Shown: positions 23,029 through 33,688 of the stretch, in pieces
How positions within the stretch are numbered: the stretch's first letter is position 1
How the letters are laid out: each line of letters starts with the position of its first letter
Assembly (NCBI RefSeq): GCF_014203365.1
Contig: NZ_JACHIS010000001.1
Span: forward strand, 496,001 to 560,000
DNA length: 64,000 bases
Direction of reading: 5' to 3'
Origin: Actinoalloteichus hymeniacidonis
GTDB taxonomy: Bacteria; Actinomycetota; Actinomycetes; Mycobacteriales; Pseudonocardiaceae
The notes under the pieces: model-generated
The model's input: only the letters and a program-made list of their open reading frames with translations
Database searches by the model: none
What the model was told of the DNA's origin: nothing
Made by a program: the position numbers and the translations under genes

Positions 23029-24660
23029 TCACGGCAGCCGTTGCACTGCGGGCAACGTCAGGAAATCGATGAAGCGCTCCGACAGAGCGACCTCTTCGAA
23101 CCATTCGGTGGCCTCGTCGAGTCGAGGCAGCTGGCCGGCGGGCAATTCGACCTGTAGACGCTCCCGCGTCTCCTGCACCACCTCGTGCACCAGTTCGACA
23201 TCCACGGTCGCGCCGGACTCGAGTTGCACTCCGTTGTGTACCCATTGCCATAGCTGCGAGCGAGAGATCTCGGCGGTGGCGGTGTCCACGAGCCGACGGC
23301 CGATGGGCACCGCACCCGAGCCGCCGAGCCAACCGATGAGGTAACGGATGCCGAGGTCGACGGCCGCCCGCAGCCCGACGTCGGTGACGACACCGCCCGC
23401 CGAGGCGATGTCGAGCAGCGTCTGCGGATCGTAGGTCGCCTCGTCCCTGGTCCGGTCCAGCTGGTTCGGGTCGACGCGCAGAACCTCGTCGAAGGCCTCG
23501 CGACACAGCCCCACGAGCCCTGGATGCGACACCCGGGAACCATCGAAGCCGTCGGCGGCCTCGCGGCGCTTCTCCGCGCGCACGGCGTTCGACGCCGTTG
23601 CGACGGCGTACGCGTCCCGGCCGTCCGGAAGTTGCGTCGCGATCCCGCCGATGGCGTGGGCGCCGCGTCGATGGCAGATGCGTATGAGCAGATCGGTGTA
23701 GGCCCGCAGGAAGGGCGTGGTCGGGGCGGCGGCCCCGCGATCCGGTAGGACGAATCTCGGACCGGCATCCCGGAAGGTCTTGAGGACACTGAACAGGTAG
23801 TCCCATCGGCCGGTCGCCAGCCCCGAGACGTGCTGGCGTAGCTCGTAGAGGATCTCGTCCATCTCGAAGACAGCGGGAATGGTCTCGATCAGCACGGTCG
23901 CGCGAATACTGCCGATCGGCAGTGCCAGCTCCCGTTGCGCATGGACGAAGACGTCGTTCCACAGCTTGGCTTCCAGCCCGCCCTCCAGTTTCGGCAGGTA
24001 GAAGTACGGGCCGCTGTCCCTCGCCAGCAGTTCGGCCGCGTTGTGGAAGAGATACAGCCCGAAGTCGACCAGGCAGGCCGCCATCGGTTCGCCGTCGACC
24101 ATCAGGTGCGGCTCGGGCAGGTGCCAGCCTCGGGGCCGCACGATGATGGCTGCCGATTCCACGTCTGTCCGCAGCGTGTGGGTCCGGCCGTCGACAGTGG
24201 TGTGCGTGATCGTCCGCCGTACGGCGTCGAAGAGATTGACCTGCCCCCCGATGACGTTCTCCCAGTGCGGGGTGTTGGAGTCTTCCAAGTCGGCAAGCCA
24301 GACCCGGGCCCCGGAATTGAGCGCATTGATCGTCGCGACGCGTTGGGTGGGGCTCGCGATCTCGACCCGGCGGTCCCGGAGATCAGCGGGGGCGGGCGCG
24401 ACCCGCCAATCCGATCGTCGGATCTCGGCCGTCTCGGGACGGAAGTCGAGGCCACCGCGTCGAACGGCCTCCTCTCGGTGCAGGATGCGCCTGGCGAGCA
24501 GAGCCCGGCGTTGCGCGGCGAAGCGTCGGTGCAGCCCGACGAGGAAACCCAGCGCCTCGGGCGTCAAGATCTCTCTACCGCGCTCGACCTGCGGGCCTGC
24601 TACGCGAGCGCCCGACGAGACTCGTTCGATCTGTTCAACCTGCTCGACCAGCTCGGACAT
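23029..24660 (-). CDS. aceB: Malate synthase A
   Basis: This 543-residue enzyme condenses glyoxylate with acetyl-CoA to malate (glyoxylate shunt). Family motifs are VWLADLEDSNTPHWENV, RPRGWHLPEPHLMVDGE, the signature-like GLATGRWDYLFS (canonical GLNxGRWDY, so Asn is replaced by Ala), FYLPKLEG, and the late YLIGWLGGSGAVPIG. Length fits the short A isoform. The ATG at 24660 (MSELVEQVEQ) has GGAGG 7-11 nt upstream and is chosen over a 36-residue longer frame. It separates tsaE from tsaB; no isocitrate lyase gene is in the window. Confidence 0.93.
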   Translation of the reverse strand: MSELVEQVEQIERVSSGARVAGPQVERGREILTPEALGFLVGLHRRFAAQRRALLARRILHREEAVRRGGLDFRPETAEIRRSDWRVAPAPADLRDRRVEIASPTQRVATINALNSGARVWLADLEDSNTPHWENVIGGQVNLFDAVRRTITHTTVDGRTHTLRTDVESAAIIVRPRGWHLPEPHLMVDGEPMAACLVDFGLYLFHNAAELLARDSGPYFYLPKLEGGLEAKLWNDVFVHAQRELALPIGSIRATVLIETIPAVFEMDEILYELRQHVSGLATGRWDYLFSVLKTFRDAGPRFVLPDRGAAAPTTPFLRAYTDLLIRICHRRGAHAIGGIATQLPDGRDAYAVATASNAVRAEKRREAADGFDGSRVSHPGLVGLCREAFDEVLRVDPNQLDRTRDEATYDPQTLLDIASAGGVVTDVGLRAAVDLGIRYLIGWLGGSGAVPIGRRLVDTATAEISRSQLWQWVHNGVQLESGATVDVELVHEVVQETRERLQVELPAGQLPRLDEATEWFEEVALSERFIDFLTLPAVQRLP

Positions 24661-24892
24661 GAAACCTCCAGCATCGGCAGTGGGCAACGATCTTGCGGAC
24701 GCCGTTGCCGAATCCGACCGGTGGTGAGGTGCCCGCAGTCGGAGCGCCCGCGCGATCGAGCACACCACCCCTGCCCGGAGACTGCTGGCCGAGAACCCGC
24801 GGTGGTCGAGGTCCTCGGCGGCCGAGGGGACGCCTGCGGACCCGGATCAGACGTCACCGCAGGCCAGCCAACGGCGGGATCGGGCCGACTCC

Positions 24893-24906
24893 TAGGCTCT
24901 GGCTCG
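24893..24906 (+). promoter_or_regulatory. -10 box of a probable leaderless tsaB transcript
   Basis: TAGGCT (24893-24898) is followed by 7 nt and then the GTG start at 24906. There is no SD. The upstream 230 bp to aceB contain no other recognisable element. Confidence 0.45.
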
Positions 24907-25595
24907 TGCTACTGCTCGCCATCGACACCGCCACCCCCTCGGTCAGCGCCGGGCTGATCGAGGTGACCGAAGCCGCCGCGCCTCGACTGCTCGCCGAACG
25001 GATCGTGGTGGATCCCCGTGCCCACGGTGAGCTGCTGACGCCGTTGGTCCGGTCCGCCGTCGAGTCGGCGGGCCGTGCGCTCGGTGATATCGACGCGATC
25101 GCGGCCGGAGTCGGACCGGGGCCCTTCACCGGTCTGCGGGTGGGGATGGTCACCGCCGCCGCCCTCGGAGATGCCCTCGATCGGCCGGTGTATCCGGTCT
25201 GCTCGCTGGACGCGGCGCGCGCCGCAGCCGTCGAGGACGGCACGCAGCCAGGCCCACTGCTCGTGGTCAGTGATGCGCGGCGTCGCGAGCTCTATTGGGC
25301 TCGCTACGACACGTCCGGCGCCCGCACCCACGGCCCCGAGGTCGCCACGCCCGCCGCACTGGCCGAGCGCCTGCCGGAGTTGGACGTGGCGGCGGTCGCC
25401 GGGCCGATGGCATCGACGCATGCCCCGCTGTTCGAACTGCCCGTGCACTCCGAGGTAGGGCCGACCCCGCTGGGCTTGGCCAGGGTGATCGCCGCCGCTG
25501 CTCTCGAACGTGGCGAGCCCCGACCGCTGGTGCCGTTGTATCTGCGCAGGCCGGATGCGGTGGCGCCCGGCGCTCCGAAGAGGGTGACCACCTGA
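24906..25595 (+). CDS. tsaB: tRNA threonylcarbamoyladenosine biosynthesis protein TsaB
   Basis: This 229-residue ASKHA-fold protein is a scaffold partner of TsaD in t6A synthesis. It starts with LLLAIDTATPSVSAGL and carries AIAAGVGPGPFTGLRVG and VVSDARRRELYWARYD. The frame extends further upstream, but the GTG at 24906 gives the conserved N-terminus. Its stop overlaps the rimI start by 1 nt (TGATG), and rimI overlaps tsaD, giving a tight tsaB-rimI-tsaD operon. Confidence 0.95.
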   Translation: MLLLAIDTATPSVSAGLIEVTEAAAPRLLAERIVVDPRAHGELLTPLVRSAVESAGRALGDIDAIAAGVGPGPFTGLRVGMVTAAALGDALDRPVYPVCSLDAARAAAVEDGTQPGPLLVVSDARRRELYWARYDTSGARTHGPEVATPAALAERLPELDVAAVAGPMASTHAPLFELPVHSEVGPTPLGLARVIAAAALERGEPRPLVPLYLRRPDAVAPGAPKRVTT

Positions 25596-26137
25596 TGAGC
25601 TTCCGACTGCTACCGCTGACCGAGGCGGATCTGGCCCGCTGCGCCGAGCTCGAAGCGCAGCTGTTCCCCGGCGACGATCCGTGGCGGGAATCCGCCTTCC
25701 GCGCCGAACTCGCCGCCGGGCACCTCTACCTCGCCGCGCATCGCGTCGACGCGGGGTCCGCTGCGGCAGGCGATGACGCGAAGCCTGCCGCCGGGGCGGG
25801 CACCCTGATCGGTTATGCCGGACTCGCCGTGGTGGGCCGGGCGCCCGACTTCGAGGCCGAGGTGCACACCATCGCGGTCGACCCCGAATACCAGGGCCGA
25901 GGCGTCGGCACGGCCCTGCTGGGTGCGCTGCTGGATCGCGCCGACCAGGTGCGGGCCGCGACCTTCCTGGAGGTACGCACCGACAACCGGCCCGCCATCG
26001 CCATGTACGAGCGCAACGGCTTCGAGGTGGTCGGCCTGCGCAAGCGCTACTACCAACCTTCCGGCGCGGACGCGCACACCATGCGACGGCCGGCGCGGCG
26101 CGAAACGCAGGCCGGTACGAACGAGGAGACGGCGTGA
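25595..26137 (+). CDS. rimI: Ribosomal protein S18-alanine N-acetyltransferase (RimI)
   Basis: This 180-residue GNAT acetyltransferase has the acetyl-CoA loop [17 protein letters not shown] and the motif [23 protein letters not shown]. RimI acetylates the N-terminus of S18 and possibly other proteins. It carries a small Ala/Gly/Asp insertion around residues 50-65. It sits between tsaB and tsaD, the standard actinobacterial arrangement. Confidence 0.93.
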   Translation: MSFRLLPLTEADLARCAELEAQLFPGDDPWRESAFRAELAAGHLYLAAHRVDAGSAAAGDDAKPAAGAGTLIGYAGLAVVGRAPDFEAEVHTIAVDPEYQGRGVGTALLGALLDRADQVRAATFLEVRTDNRPAIAMYERNGFEVVGLRKRYYQPSGADAHTMRRPARRETQAGTNEETA

Positions 26138-27195
26138 TGGGCAGGCCAGAGTCGATCGTGCTCGGGATCGAGAGCTCCTGCGATGAGACCGGTGTCGGCC
26201 TGGTCGGACTGCATGCCGACGGCTCGGTCGAGCTGCTGGCCGACGCCGTCGCCTCCAGCGTCGAGCTGCACGCCAGATTCGGCGGCGTGGTGCCGGAGGT
26301 GGCCAGCCGCGCCCACCTGGAGTCGATGGTCCCGATGGTGCGTCGGGCCTTCGGCGACGCCGGACTGAGCCTGCGCGATGTGGATGCCGTCGCGGTGACC
26401 GCCGGTCCCGGTCTGGCGGGTGCGCTGCTCGTCGGGGTGTCCGCGGCGAAGGCCTACGCGGCCGTGCTCGATCGGCCGCTCTACGGCGTCAACCATCTCG
26501 CCGGTCACGTCGCGGTCGACACCCTGGAGCACGGCAGCCTCCCGAAGCCCTGCCTGGCGCTGCTGGTCTCCGGCGGACACACCCAGCTGCTGTTGGTGGA
26601 GGACATCGCCTCGTCCATCACCGAGCTCGGATCCACCATCGACGACGCGGCGGGCGAGGCGTACGACAAGGTCGCCCGGCTGCTGGAGCTGCCCTATCCG
26701 GGCGGTCCGCCGATCGACGCGGCGGCCCGACGAGGCGACCGGCAGGCCATCGCGTTCCCGCGCGGGCTGACCGGGCCGCGCGACGCCCGCCATGATTTCT
26801 CGTTCTCCGGATTGAAGACGGCGGTGGCCCGCTGGGTCGAACAGCGACGGGCCTCGGGCGAGCCGGTGCCCGTCGACGACGTGGCCGCGTCGTTCCAGGA
26901 GGCGGTCGCCGATGTGCTGACGGCCAAGGCGGTCCGGGCTGCCCGCGAGCACGGCGTGCAGACCATGGTCATCTCCGGTGGGGTGGCGGCCAACTCACGT
27001 CTCGGTGAGTTGGCCGCCATCCGCTGCGCCGAGGCGGGTATCGAACTGCGGATCCCCCGGCCCCGGCTGTGCACCGACAACGGCGCGATGATCGCCGCGT
27101 TGGGCGCCCACCTGTTCGCGGCGGGGGCAGCGCCCTCACCCGCCGAGTTCGGGGCCGATCCGGCGTTGCCGGTCTCCACGATCCACCTGGTGTGA
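26134..27195 (+). CDS. tsaD: tRNA N6-adenosine threonylcarbamoyltransferase TsaD
   Basis: This 353-residue catalytic subunit of t6A synthesis starts with [15 protein letters not shown], with the metal-binding histidines in NHLAGHVAV, the nucleotide loop [28 protein letters not shown], and [12 protein letters not shown]. The GTG at 26134 overlaps the rimI stop by 4 nt; the second codon is ATG (26137), which could be used instead. Full length. Confidence 0.97.
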   Translation: MMGRPESIVLGIESSCDETGVGLVGLHADGSVELLADAVASSVELHARFGGVVPEVASRAHLESMVPMVRRAFGDAGLSLRDVDAVAVTAGPGLAGALLVGVSAAKAYAAVLDRPLYGVNHLAGHVAVDTLEHGSLPKPCLALLVSGGHTQLLLVEDIASSITELGSTIDDAAGEAYDKVARLLELPYPGGPPIDAAARRGDRQAIAFPRGLTGPRDARHDFSFSGLKTAVARWVEQRRASGEPVPVDDVAASFQEAVADVLTAKAVRAAREHGVQTMVISGGVAANSRLGELAAIRCAEAGIELRIPRPRLCTDNGAMIAALGAHLFAAGAAPSPAEFGADPALPVSTIHLV

Positions 27196-27273
27196 CGACG
27201 TCCGGCGCCCGGCGGGAGTCCGGGTAGCCGCGCGCCGCTCAGCCGCGATCTCGCTCCGGCGGCCCCTGGCCGA

Positions 27274-28902
27274 TCAGGCCTCGTGCAGCGTCGCCTCGCG
27301 GTCGGGCACCACGAACGACGCCCTGGTGTGAACCTGGGCGTCCGGCACGCTCACCCGGTCCACCACTCGGAAATCGGCCCGCAACTCGTCGCGGGTGATC
27401 CGGGTACGGACATAGCCACGCTGCCCGTTGAAGAATTTGATATGCGGGTTGAGCTGCACGGATTCGTTGTCGTTCGGGTCGGAGTCGGCGCCATCGCCGC
27501 CCGAGGTGATCGAGGAGCACACCAGTTCGGTACCGACCGACCGCGAGTCCGGGTCGTTGTAGTCGAGCTTGACCTCGTTGGCCCAGTGGGTGTGGACGTC
27601 GCCGGTGAGGACGACGGCGTTGCGGACGCCCGCGTCCACCCACCCCTGGGTCACCCGATCCCGCGAAGCCGCGTAGCCGTCCCAGGCGTCCATGCTGTTG
27701 GCGCCCGAGGCGTTCTCCCGTTGGGTGAAGAACACCTGTTGACCGAGGATGTCCCACCGCGCCCTGGAACGGCGGAACCCGTCGAGCAGCCAGGCCTCCT
27801 GCTCCGCGCCGGTGATCGTCCGAGTCGGGTTGCCCGCCTCGTCGCAGTCCTTCCAACCGTCGCCGCAGGCCTGGTCGTCGCGGTACTGCCGGGTGTCCAT
27901 CATGTGGAAGTTCGCCAGTCCGCCCCAGCGGAGCTTGCGATAGAGCCGGATGTCCACGCCCGCCGGTACCGAACTGCGGCGCAGCGGCATGTTCTCGTAG
28001 TAGGCCTGGGCCGCGGCGGTGCGGCGGGCGGCGAAGTCGGGCTGCGGGATCTCCGGCTTCTCCGGCACCTCGCCCGCCCAGTTGTTGTCGATCTCGTGGT
28101 CGTCCCAGACCACCAGCCACGGCGCGACCGCGTGCGCGGCCTGCAGGTCGGTGTCGGCCTTGTACTGGGCATGACGCTGTCGGTAGTTCGCCAGTGTCTC
28201 GGTCTCGGGGCCATCGTGGTCGCGGACGTTGCCGCCCGGCGCGTCGTAGTCGCCCGCCCGGTACTCGTACTGGTAGTCGCCGAGGTGCAGCACCAGATCC
28301 GGCTCTTCCTCGGCGAGCCTGCGGTAGGCGGTGAAGTAGCCGTGCTCGTACTGCGCGCAGGAGGCGAAACACATACTCAGGCCGCCGCCGAGCACCCCGT
28401 GTTCCGGTGCCGTTCTGGTCCGGCCGACGGGGGAGTGGTGTCTGCCGCTGCGGAAGCGGAAGAAGTACTCGGTTCCGGAGCGCAGCCCGGAGAGTTCGAC
28501 GTGCACGCTGTGCCCGAGTTCGGGGCGCGCGTGCTCGGTGCCGCGCCGCACCACCCGGCGAAACCGTTCGTCCCTGGCGAGTTCCCACTGCACCGCGACG
28601 TTGCGGGCGGGCATGCCGCCCATCCCGTCCTCGGCCAGCGGGTCCGGCGCCAGGCGGGTCCAGAGCACCATGCCGTCCGGGAAGGGATCGCCGGAGGCGA
28701 CCCCGAGCGTGAAGGGGTCACGGGGCGGTACCGCCGCCGGGGTGCTGCCCGGGTCGGTGGCTCCAGCCGGTCCCGCCCAGCCCGCTGCGGGGGCGACGAC
28801 GGTCAAGCCTGCCGCTGCGGTGCCCGCAACCAGCATCGATCGGCGGGATAACGCGGAGCGGCCAGTCGGTACGAGAGAAGGCTTGGTGGCGCGTTCGGTC
28901 AC
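27274..28902 (-). CDS. phoD: Secreted alkaline phosphatase D / phosphodiesterase (PhoD family), Tat substrate
   Basis: This 542-residue secreted metallo-phosphoesterase starts at the GTG at 28902 with AGGAGG about 6-12 nt upstream. It has a twin-arginine signal near residues 16-45 with ALSRRSMLVAGTAAAG. The PhoD N-terminal beta domain (FTLGVASGDPFPDGMVLWTRLAP) is followed by the Fe/Ca phosphatase domain with LVLHLGDYQYEY, VVWDDHEIDNNWAGE, AVVLTGDVHTHW and the C-terminal FFNGQRGYVR. Family members release phosphate from phosphodiesters such as teichoic acids. It is convergent with tsaD and divergent from groS. Confidence 0.92.
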   Translation of the reverse strand: MTERATKPSLVPTGRSALSRRSMLVAGTAAAGLTVVAPAAGWAGPAGATDPGSTPAAVPPRDPFTLGVASGDPFPDGMVLWTRLAPDPLAEDGMGGMPARNVAVQWELARDERFRRVVRRGTEHARPELGHSVHVELSGLRSGTEYFFRFRSGRHHSPVGRTRTAPEHGVLGGGLSMCFASCAQYEHGYFTAYRRLAEEEPDLVLHLGDYQYEYRAGDYDAPGGNVRDHDGPETETLANYRQRHAQYKADTDLQAAHAVAPWLVVWDDHEIDNNWAGEVPEKPEIPQPDFAARRTAAAQAYYENMPLRRSSVPAGVDIRLYRKLRWGGLANFHMMDTRQYRDDQACGDGWKDCDEAGNPTRTITGAEQEAWLLDGFRRSRARWDILGQQVFFTQRENASGANSMDAWDGYAASRDRVTQGWVDAGVRNAVVLTGDVHTHWANEVKLDYNDPDSRSVGTELVCSSITSGGDGADSDPNDNESVQLNPHIKFFNGQRGYVRTRITRDELRADFRVVDRVSVPDAQVHTRASFVVPDREATLHEA

Positions 28903-29331
28903 GTCTGTCCTCCTGTGGTGGGGATCCGGCGGGCCGCGGGGACCGGCGGCCGTCTGCCGACCCTCGCGCGCGCTCATGGCGAGGCGATCCCCGCGAGGTG
29001 ATGCGTCGCCCACGATTCGGTGAACGGCAGGGAGTCGGGCGGACGGCGAAATCGGTGCCACGGCCGGGTATTCCCGCGCAGGCGGGCCGGGTGGGCGACT
29101 GTCGGCCCGTCTCATGCCTGCCGACGGTCACGGGAATCCCGGGTCGCCGTCGGTCGGTGTGGGCTTCGAATCGGCCGCGTCTGCGACCCGGCCGACCAGG
29201 CGAATCGACGCGCCGGATCCGGCTGACCGTAGGGTGGTGCGGCAGACCCGCCGCAGGTGCGAGAGCGCCGCCTCCCGCCTGCGGATCTTCTCTCGGCCGC
29301 ACTGCGGGCGGTCCGGGTGCGAGCCCCGGCG
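28903..29331. other. Long gene-free upstream region between phoD and groS
   Basis: About 430 bp of very GC-rich sequence before the groS promoter. No gene, RNA or repeat could be recognised. The AGGAGG of phoD lies at its left end. Confidence 0.5.
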
Positions 29332-29360
29332 TTGATGATTGGCACTCGGCTGGGTAGAGT
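29332..29360 (+). promoter_or_regulatory. groS promoter
   Basis: TTGATG (29332-29337), 17-nt spacer and TAGAGT (29355-29360) form a good SigA-type promoter. Predicted start is near 29367, about 100 nt before groS. Confidence 0.75.
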
Positions 29361-29365
29361 GCCAG
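29339..29365 (+). promoter_or_regulatory. CIRCE operator (HrcA binding site) over the groS promoter
   Basis: TTGGCACTC, 9 nt, GAGTGCCAG. This is the CIRCE inverted repeat (consensus TTAGCACTC-N9-GAGTGCTAA), with G/C changes at the third position of each arm. It covers the spacer and -10 box of the promoter, so HrcA binding would block RNA polymerase until heat shock. Confidence 0.92.
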
Positions 29366-29466
29366 CAGTACGGCGCTGAACCGCCCCGGCACCCGCGACG
29401 GCGGGGTGGCAGGAGCCGTCAAATCCTGCCAACGCTTCCGAGGCCCCAGAAGGTGGAGGTCACATC

Positions 29467-29763
29467 GTGGCGAGCGTGAACATCAAGCCACTCGAGGACA
29501 AGATCGTCGTCCAGGCGAGCGAAGCCGAGACGACGACCGCGTCCGGCATCGTCATCCCGGACACGGCCAAGGAGAAGCCCCAGGAGGGCAAGGTCCTGGC
29601 CGTCGGACCGGGTCGCGTCGACGACAACGGCAACCGGATCCCGCTGGATGTCGCAGTCGGTGACGTCGTCATCTACTCGAAGTACGGCGGCACCGAGGTC
29701 AAGTACAGCGGCGAGGAGTACTTGATCCTCTCCGCGCGCGACGTTCTGGCCGTCGTGAACTGA
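29467..29763 (+). CDS. groS: Co-chaperonin GroES
   Basis: This 98-residue GroES starts with [14 protein letters not shown] and contains the mobile loop [21 protein letters not shown] and [21 protein letters not shown]. It caps GroEL during folding. The GTG at 29467 follows GGAGG. It is under the CIRCE-controlled promoter and precedes groEL1 by 174 bp. Confidence 0.98.
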   Translation: MASVNIKPLEDKIVVQASEAETTTASGIVIPDTAKEKPQEGKVLAVGPGRVDDNGNRIPLDVAVGDVVIYSKYGGTEVKYSGEEYLILSARDVLAVVN

Positions 29764-29790
29764 CGAGTTCACGTTAGGCGATCTGTGCCA

Positions 29791-29830
29791 CCGCCCCGGC
29801 GGTCCCGGAGCCTCGGGATCTCCGGGGCGG
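29791..29830 (+). terminator. Nested hairpin between groS and groEL1
   Basis: CCGCCCCGG (29791-29799) pairs with CCGGGGCGG (29822-29830), enclosing a TCCCG/CGGGA stem. It may partly terminate or process the groS-groEL1 mRNA. A run of T (GTTGTTTTGG) follows 20 nt later. Confidence 0.5.
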
Positions 29831-29925
29831 CGGCATGTTCCCCCTGGTTGTTTTGGACTCTCGTAGGTGGTCCGCGCTGCTGGTCACCCGACGTGGTCCG
29901 ACAAGCAAGCCTCAATACCCCTTGA

Positions 29926-31548
<1,623 letters not shown>

Positions 31549-31575
31549 CCCTCGACACACCCCTTGCACAACACA

Positions 31576-31609
31576 CGGGGCGGCACCGGCTTCACGCGGT
31601 GCCGCCCCG
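31576..31609. terminator. Terminator between groEL1 and whiB3
   Basis: Perfect 13-bp stem CGGGGCGGCACCG (31576-31588) with CGGTGCCGCCCCG (31597-31609), loop 8 nt. It lies 27 bp after groEL1 and 36 bp after the convergent whiB3 stop, so it serves both. Confidence 0.8.
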
Positions 31610-31645
31610 TCGTGTTGCGTCGGTGTGTTGCGTCGGTGTGGCGAG

Positions 31646-31948
31646 TCAGGAGGCCAGACCGGCCATTCGACGACTCTTCGATTTGATCAACAGGGTTCTC
31701 TCGGCCTCGGAGAGCCCGCCCCAGATGCCGTACGGCTCCTGCACCGCCAAGGCGTGTTGTCTGCACTGTTCGAGTACCGGGCACTGCTGGCAGACCTCTT
31801 TCGCGCGCGCCTCCCGCCGCGATCTGGCCGGACCTCTCTCGCCGTCCGGATGGAAGAAGAAGGCGCTGTCCATGCCCCTGCATGAGCCTTGAAGCTGCCA
31901 ATCCCACAGGTCCGCGTTAGGCCCTGGCAGCCGCCGAGTGTCGGCCAT
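31646..31948 (-). CDS. whiB3: WhiB3/WhiD-like iron-sulfur redox regulator
   Basis: This 100-residue WhiB protein has LPGPNADLWDWQLQGSCRGM, FFHPDGERG, then CQQCPVLEQC, giving four Cys for a 4Fe-4S cluster, and the G-[IV]-WGG turn (PYGIWGGLSE). Its sequence and position (after groEL1, before the sigma-D gene) match mycobacterial WhiB3 and Streptomyces WhiD. WhiB proteins bind region 4 of SigA and sense NO/O2. The ATG at 31948 with GGGGAGG upstream is preferred over a frame 38 residues longer. Confidence 0.93.
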   Translation of the reverse strand: MADTRRLPGPNADLWDWQLQGSCRGMDSAFFFHPDGERGPARSRREARAKEVCQQCPVLEQCRQHALAVQEPYGIWGGLSEAERTLLIKSKSRRMAGLAS

Positions 31949-31987
31949 TTGTCGACCACCTCCCCGCAAGTGGTGCACTTTGATCGT

Positions 31988-32014
31988 GGGTGCGGACCGC
32001 ACCCCCGTATGGGG
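31988..32014 (-). promoter_or_regulatory. Palindromes in the whiB3 leader
   Basis: GGGTGCGG-A-CCGCACCC (31988-32004) is a perfect 17-bp palindrome in the predicted whiB3 leader. CCCC-GTAT-GGGG (32003-32014) overlaps its end at the predicted transcript start. Either could be an operator or an RNA hairpin. Confidence 0.5.
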
Positions 32015-32018
32015 ATCT

Positions 32019-32047
32019 ACGCTAGAACCGCGCCATAACTTGTTCAA
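32019..32047 (-). promoter_or_regulatory. whiB3 promoter
   Basis: Read on the minus strand: TTGAAC (32047-32042), 17-nt spacer, TAGCGT (32024-32019). Predicted start is near 32012, giving a 64-nt leader. Confidence 0.7.
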
Positions 32048-32072
32048 GACCCTTCGCTCCATAAGTTGTTCA
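32035..32072. repeat. Direct repeat boxes upstream of whiB3
   Basis: ATAACTTGTTCA (32035-32046) and ATAAGTTGTTCA (32061-32072), 11 of 12 identical, starts 26 bp apart. The first overlaps the whiB3 -35 box. Candidate activator or repressor sites, shared with the divergent regulator gene. Confidence 0.55.
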
Positions 32073-32176
32073 CACTAATGGGCGTTATCCTGTGGCGTGG
32101 AGCACTAAGTGCCCCTGGACCGCCGAGAAACCGGTGATCAGTTCACCGTCCAGACGACCGGAACGGACATGGCCTC

Positions 32177-33412
32177 GTGACCACGCAGCCAGGACCCGAT
32201 GACGGCGGTGAGATCGACGAGGGCTGCGTAGCGCCGCTTGGCGAAGTCGAACCGCTGGCCGACGCCATGGGCGACGAGCCCTCCCTGACCGTGGCGGCGA
32301 TGGCCCGTCGACTAGGTATCGCTCCCGCCACCCTGCGTACCTGGGATCGGCGTTATGGACTCGGGCCGAGCGGACATACCAGCGGACGACATCGCCGCTA
32401 CGGCCCGCGCGACCTCGCTCGGCTGGAATTGATGCAGCACGCGCTGTTGCGCGGCGCTTCCCCCGCAGAGGCCGCGCGTTACGCCCTGAACACCCCGCCG
32501 CCCCCGAGGCAGCCCACCGAGCAGCCCGCCGATTCGATGCGGGTGACCGGACGGGTCGCCGAGGCCGAGGCGCCCCCGCAGCCTCGACGGGCAGGCCTGG
32601 TGGTGGACTCCGAGCGCCTGGGCGCCGAACCGGCCACCGATTCCGCCGCGAGGCAGCCTGCGACGGACGGCGCCGATACGGACCCGCTGCCCGGGCTCGC
32701 CTCCGGATTGCTCTCCGGCGGCCTGGATCTGCCCGACTTCGAACATCGGGCCCGTTCCGGTGGTCGCGGACTGCGGCTCCCCGGCGCGAGCAGTCGGGCC
32801 AGGGGACTCGGTCGGGCGGTGACCGCGATGGACTCGTGGTCGGTGAACCGACTGCTGCTGGAGGCCCTGCGCGAGGACGGCGTGCTGACGGTCTGGCAGG
32901 AGCTGGCCGAGCCGGTGCTGTCCGCGTTGAACGAGCGTTGGGAGCACTCCGGCGAGGGCATGGAGATGACCCGGTTGCTCAGCGAATGCCTCATCACGGT
33001 GATGAGCACGGTGACGGCCGGAGCTGGCGAACCGAGGACCGCCCGGTCCGTCCTGCTGCTCGGTGCCCCCGGCGAGGTCCAGGCCCTGCCCGTCTACGTG
33101 TTGGCCGCAGAACTCTCGGTGCGCAGGCTCGGCGCGCGACTGTTGGGCTTCGGGCTGCCGGTGGACGGGATCATCGCGGCGGTGCGTCGCGTGGCGCCCG
33201 CCGCCATCGTCCTGTGGGCGCAGCGGCCGCGCTGTGGCGATCCGGCGGTGTTCGAGGCGTTGCCCAGGACCCGGCAGCGGGTCCGGCTGTTCGCGGGCGG
33301 GCCGGGCTGGGATCGCAGCACGCTGCCGGGCCGGGTCGAGGTGTTGACCGAGCTGCCTTCGGCGGTGGAACTCATCGAGCGGACCGTGTCGGTGCGCGGC
33401 GGCCGGACCTAG
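32177..33412 (+). CDS. MerR-family regulator with degenerate cobalamin-binding-like C-terminal domain
   Basis: This 411-residue protein has a MerR winged helix at about residues 37-105 (LTVAAMARRLGIAPATLRTWDRRYGLGPSG then GRHRRYGPRDLARLELM). A ~110-residue disordered linker follows, then a C-terminal helical bundle plus Rossmann-like domain (about 216-405) laid out as in CarH/LitR B12 photoreceptors. The B12 motif (ExHxxG region) reads GAPGEVQALPVYVL, with no cobalt-ligating His, so cobalamin binding is probably lost. The GTG at 32177 has no obvious SD. It is divergent from whiB3 and upstream of the bldM-like gene. The target is unknown. Confidence 0.8.
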   Translation: MTTQPGPDDGGEIDEGCVAPLGEVEPLADAMGDEPSLTVAAMARRLGIAPATLRTWDRRYGLGPSGHTSGRHRRYGPRDLARLELMQHALLRGASPAEAARYALNTPPPPRQPTEQPADSMRVTGRVAEAEAPPQPRRAGLVVDSERLGAEPATDSAARQPATDGADTDPLPGLASGLLSGGLDLPDFEHRARSGGRGLRLPGASSRARGLGRAVTAMDSWSVNRLLLEALREDGVLTVWQELAEPVLSALNERWEHSGEGMEMTRLLSECLITVMSTVTAGAGEPRTARSVLLLGAPGEVQALPVYVLAAELSVRRLGARLLGFGLPVDGIIAAVRRVAPAAIVLWAQRPRCGDPAVFEALPRTRQRVRLFAGGPGWDRSTLPGRVEVLTELPSAVELIERTVSVRGGRT

Positions 33413-33688
33413 CAGGCCGCTTCGGCCCCCCCGAGGCTGAGCGGGGCTATCGAGGCCGATCTGCGCGCCGAAAACTCACGAAGGGTGACCAAGGCAACGC
33501 TCTCTGGAAAATCTCTCGCGGCCGACGGAGTTCTGGGTAGGGTCGCAGAGTGCTCCATTCCGGTGAACCTCGGTCGGCTAGCCGTCGGAGCAAGTACTTG
33601 ACGGATTAAGCATCAGATCGGGTCAAGGTTTGGCGACCGGCGTCCGATAGGGAAGTGGAACGTCACTCGGCTGCAGGAAGGAGTTCCC

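Noticed and set aside
24661..24892. Upstream extension of the tsaB frame (from 24693)
   Set aside because: The added 71 residues are Arg/Pro-rich and unlike TsaB; the conserved N-terminus begins at the GTG at 24906.
27196..27273. Terminator between tsaD and phoD
   Set aside because: Only imperfect, short GC-rich pairings were found; not strong enough to annotate.
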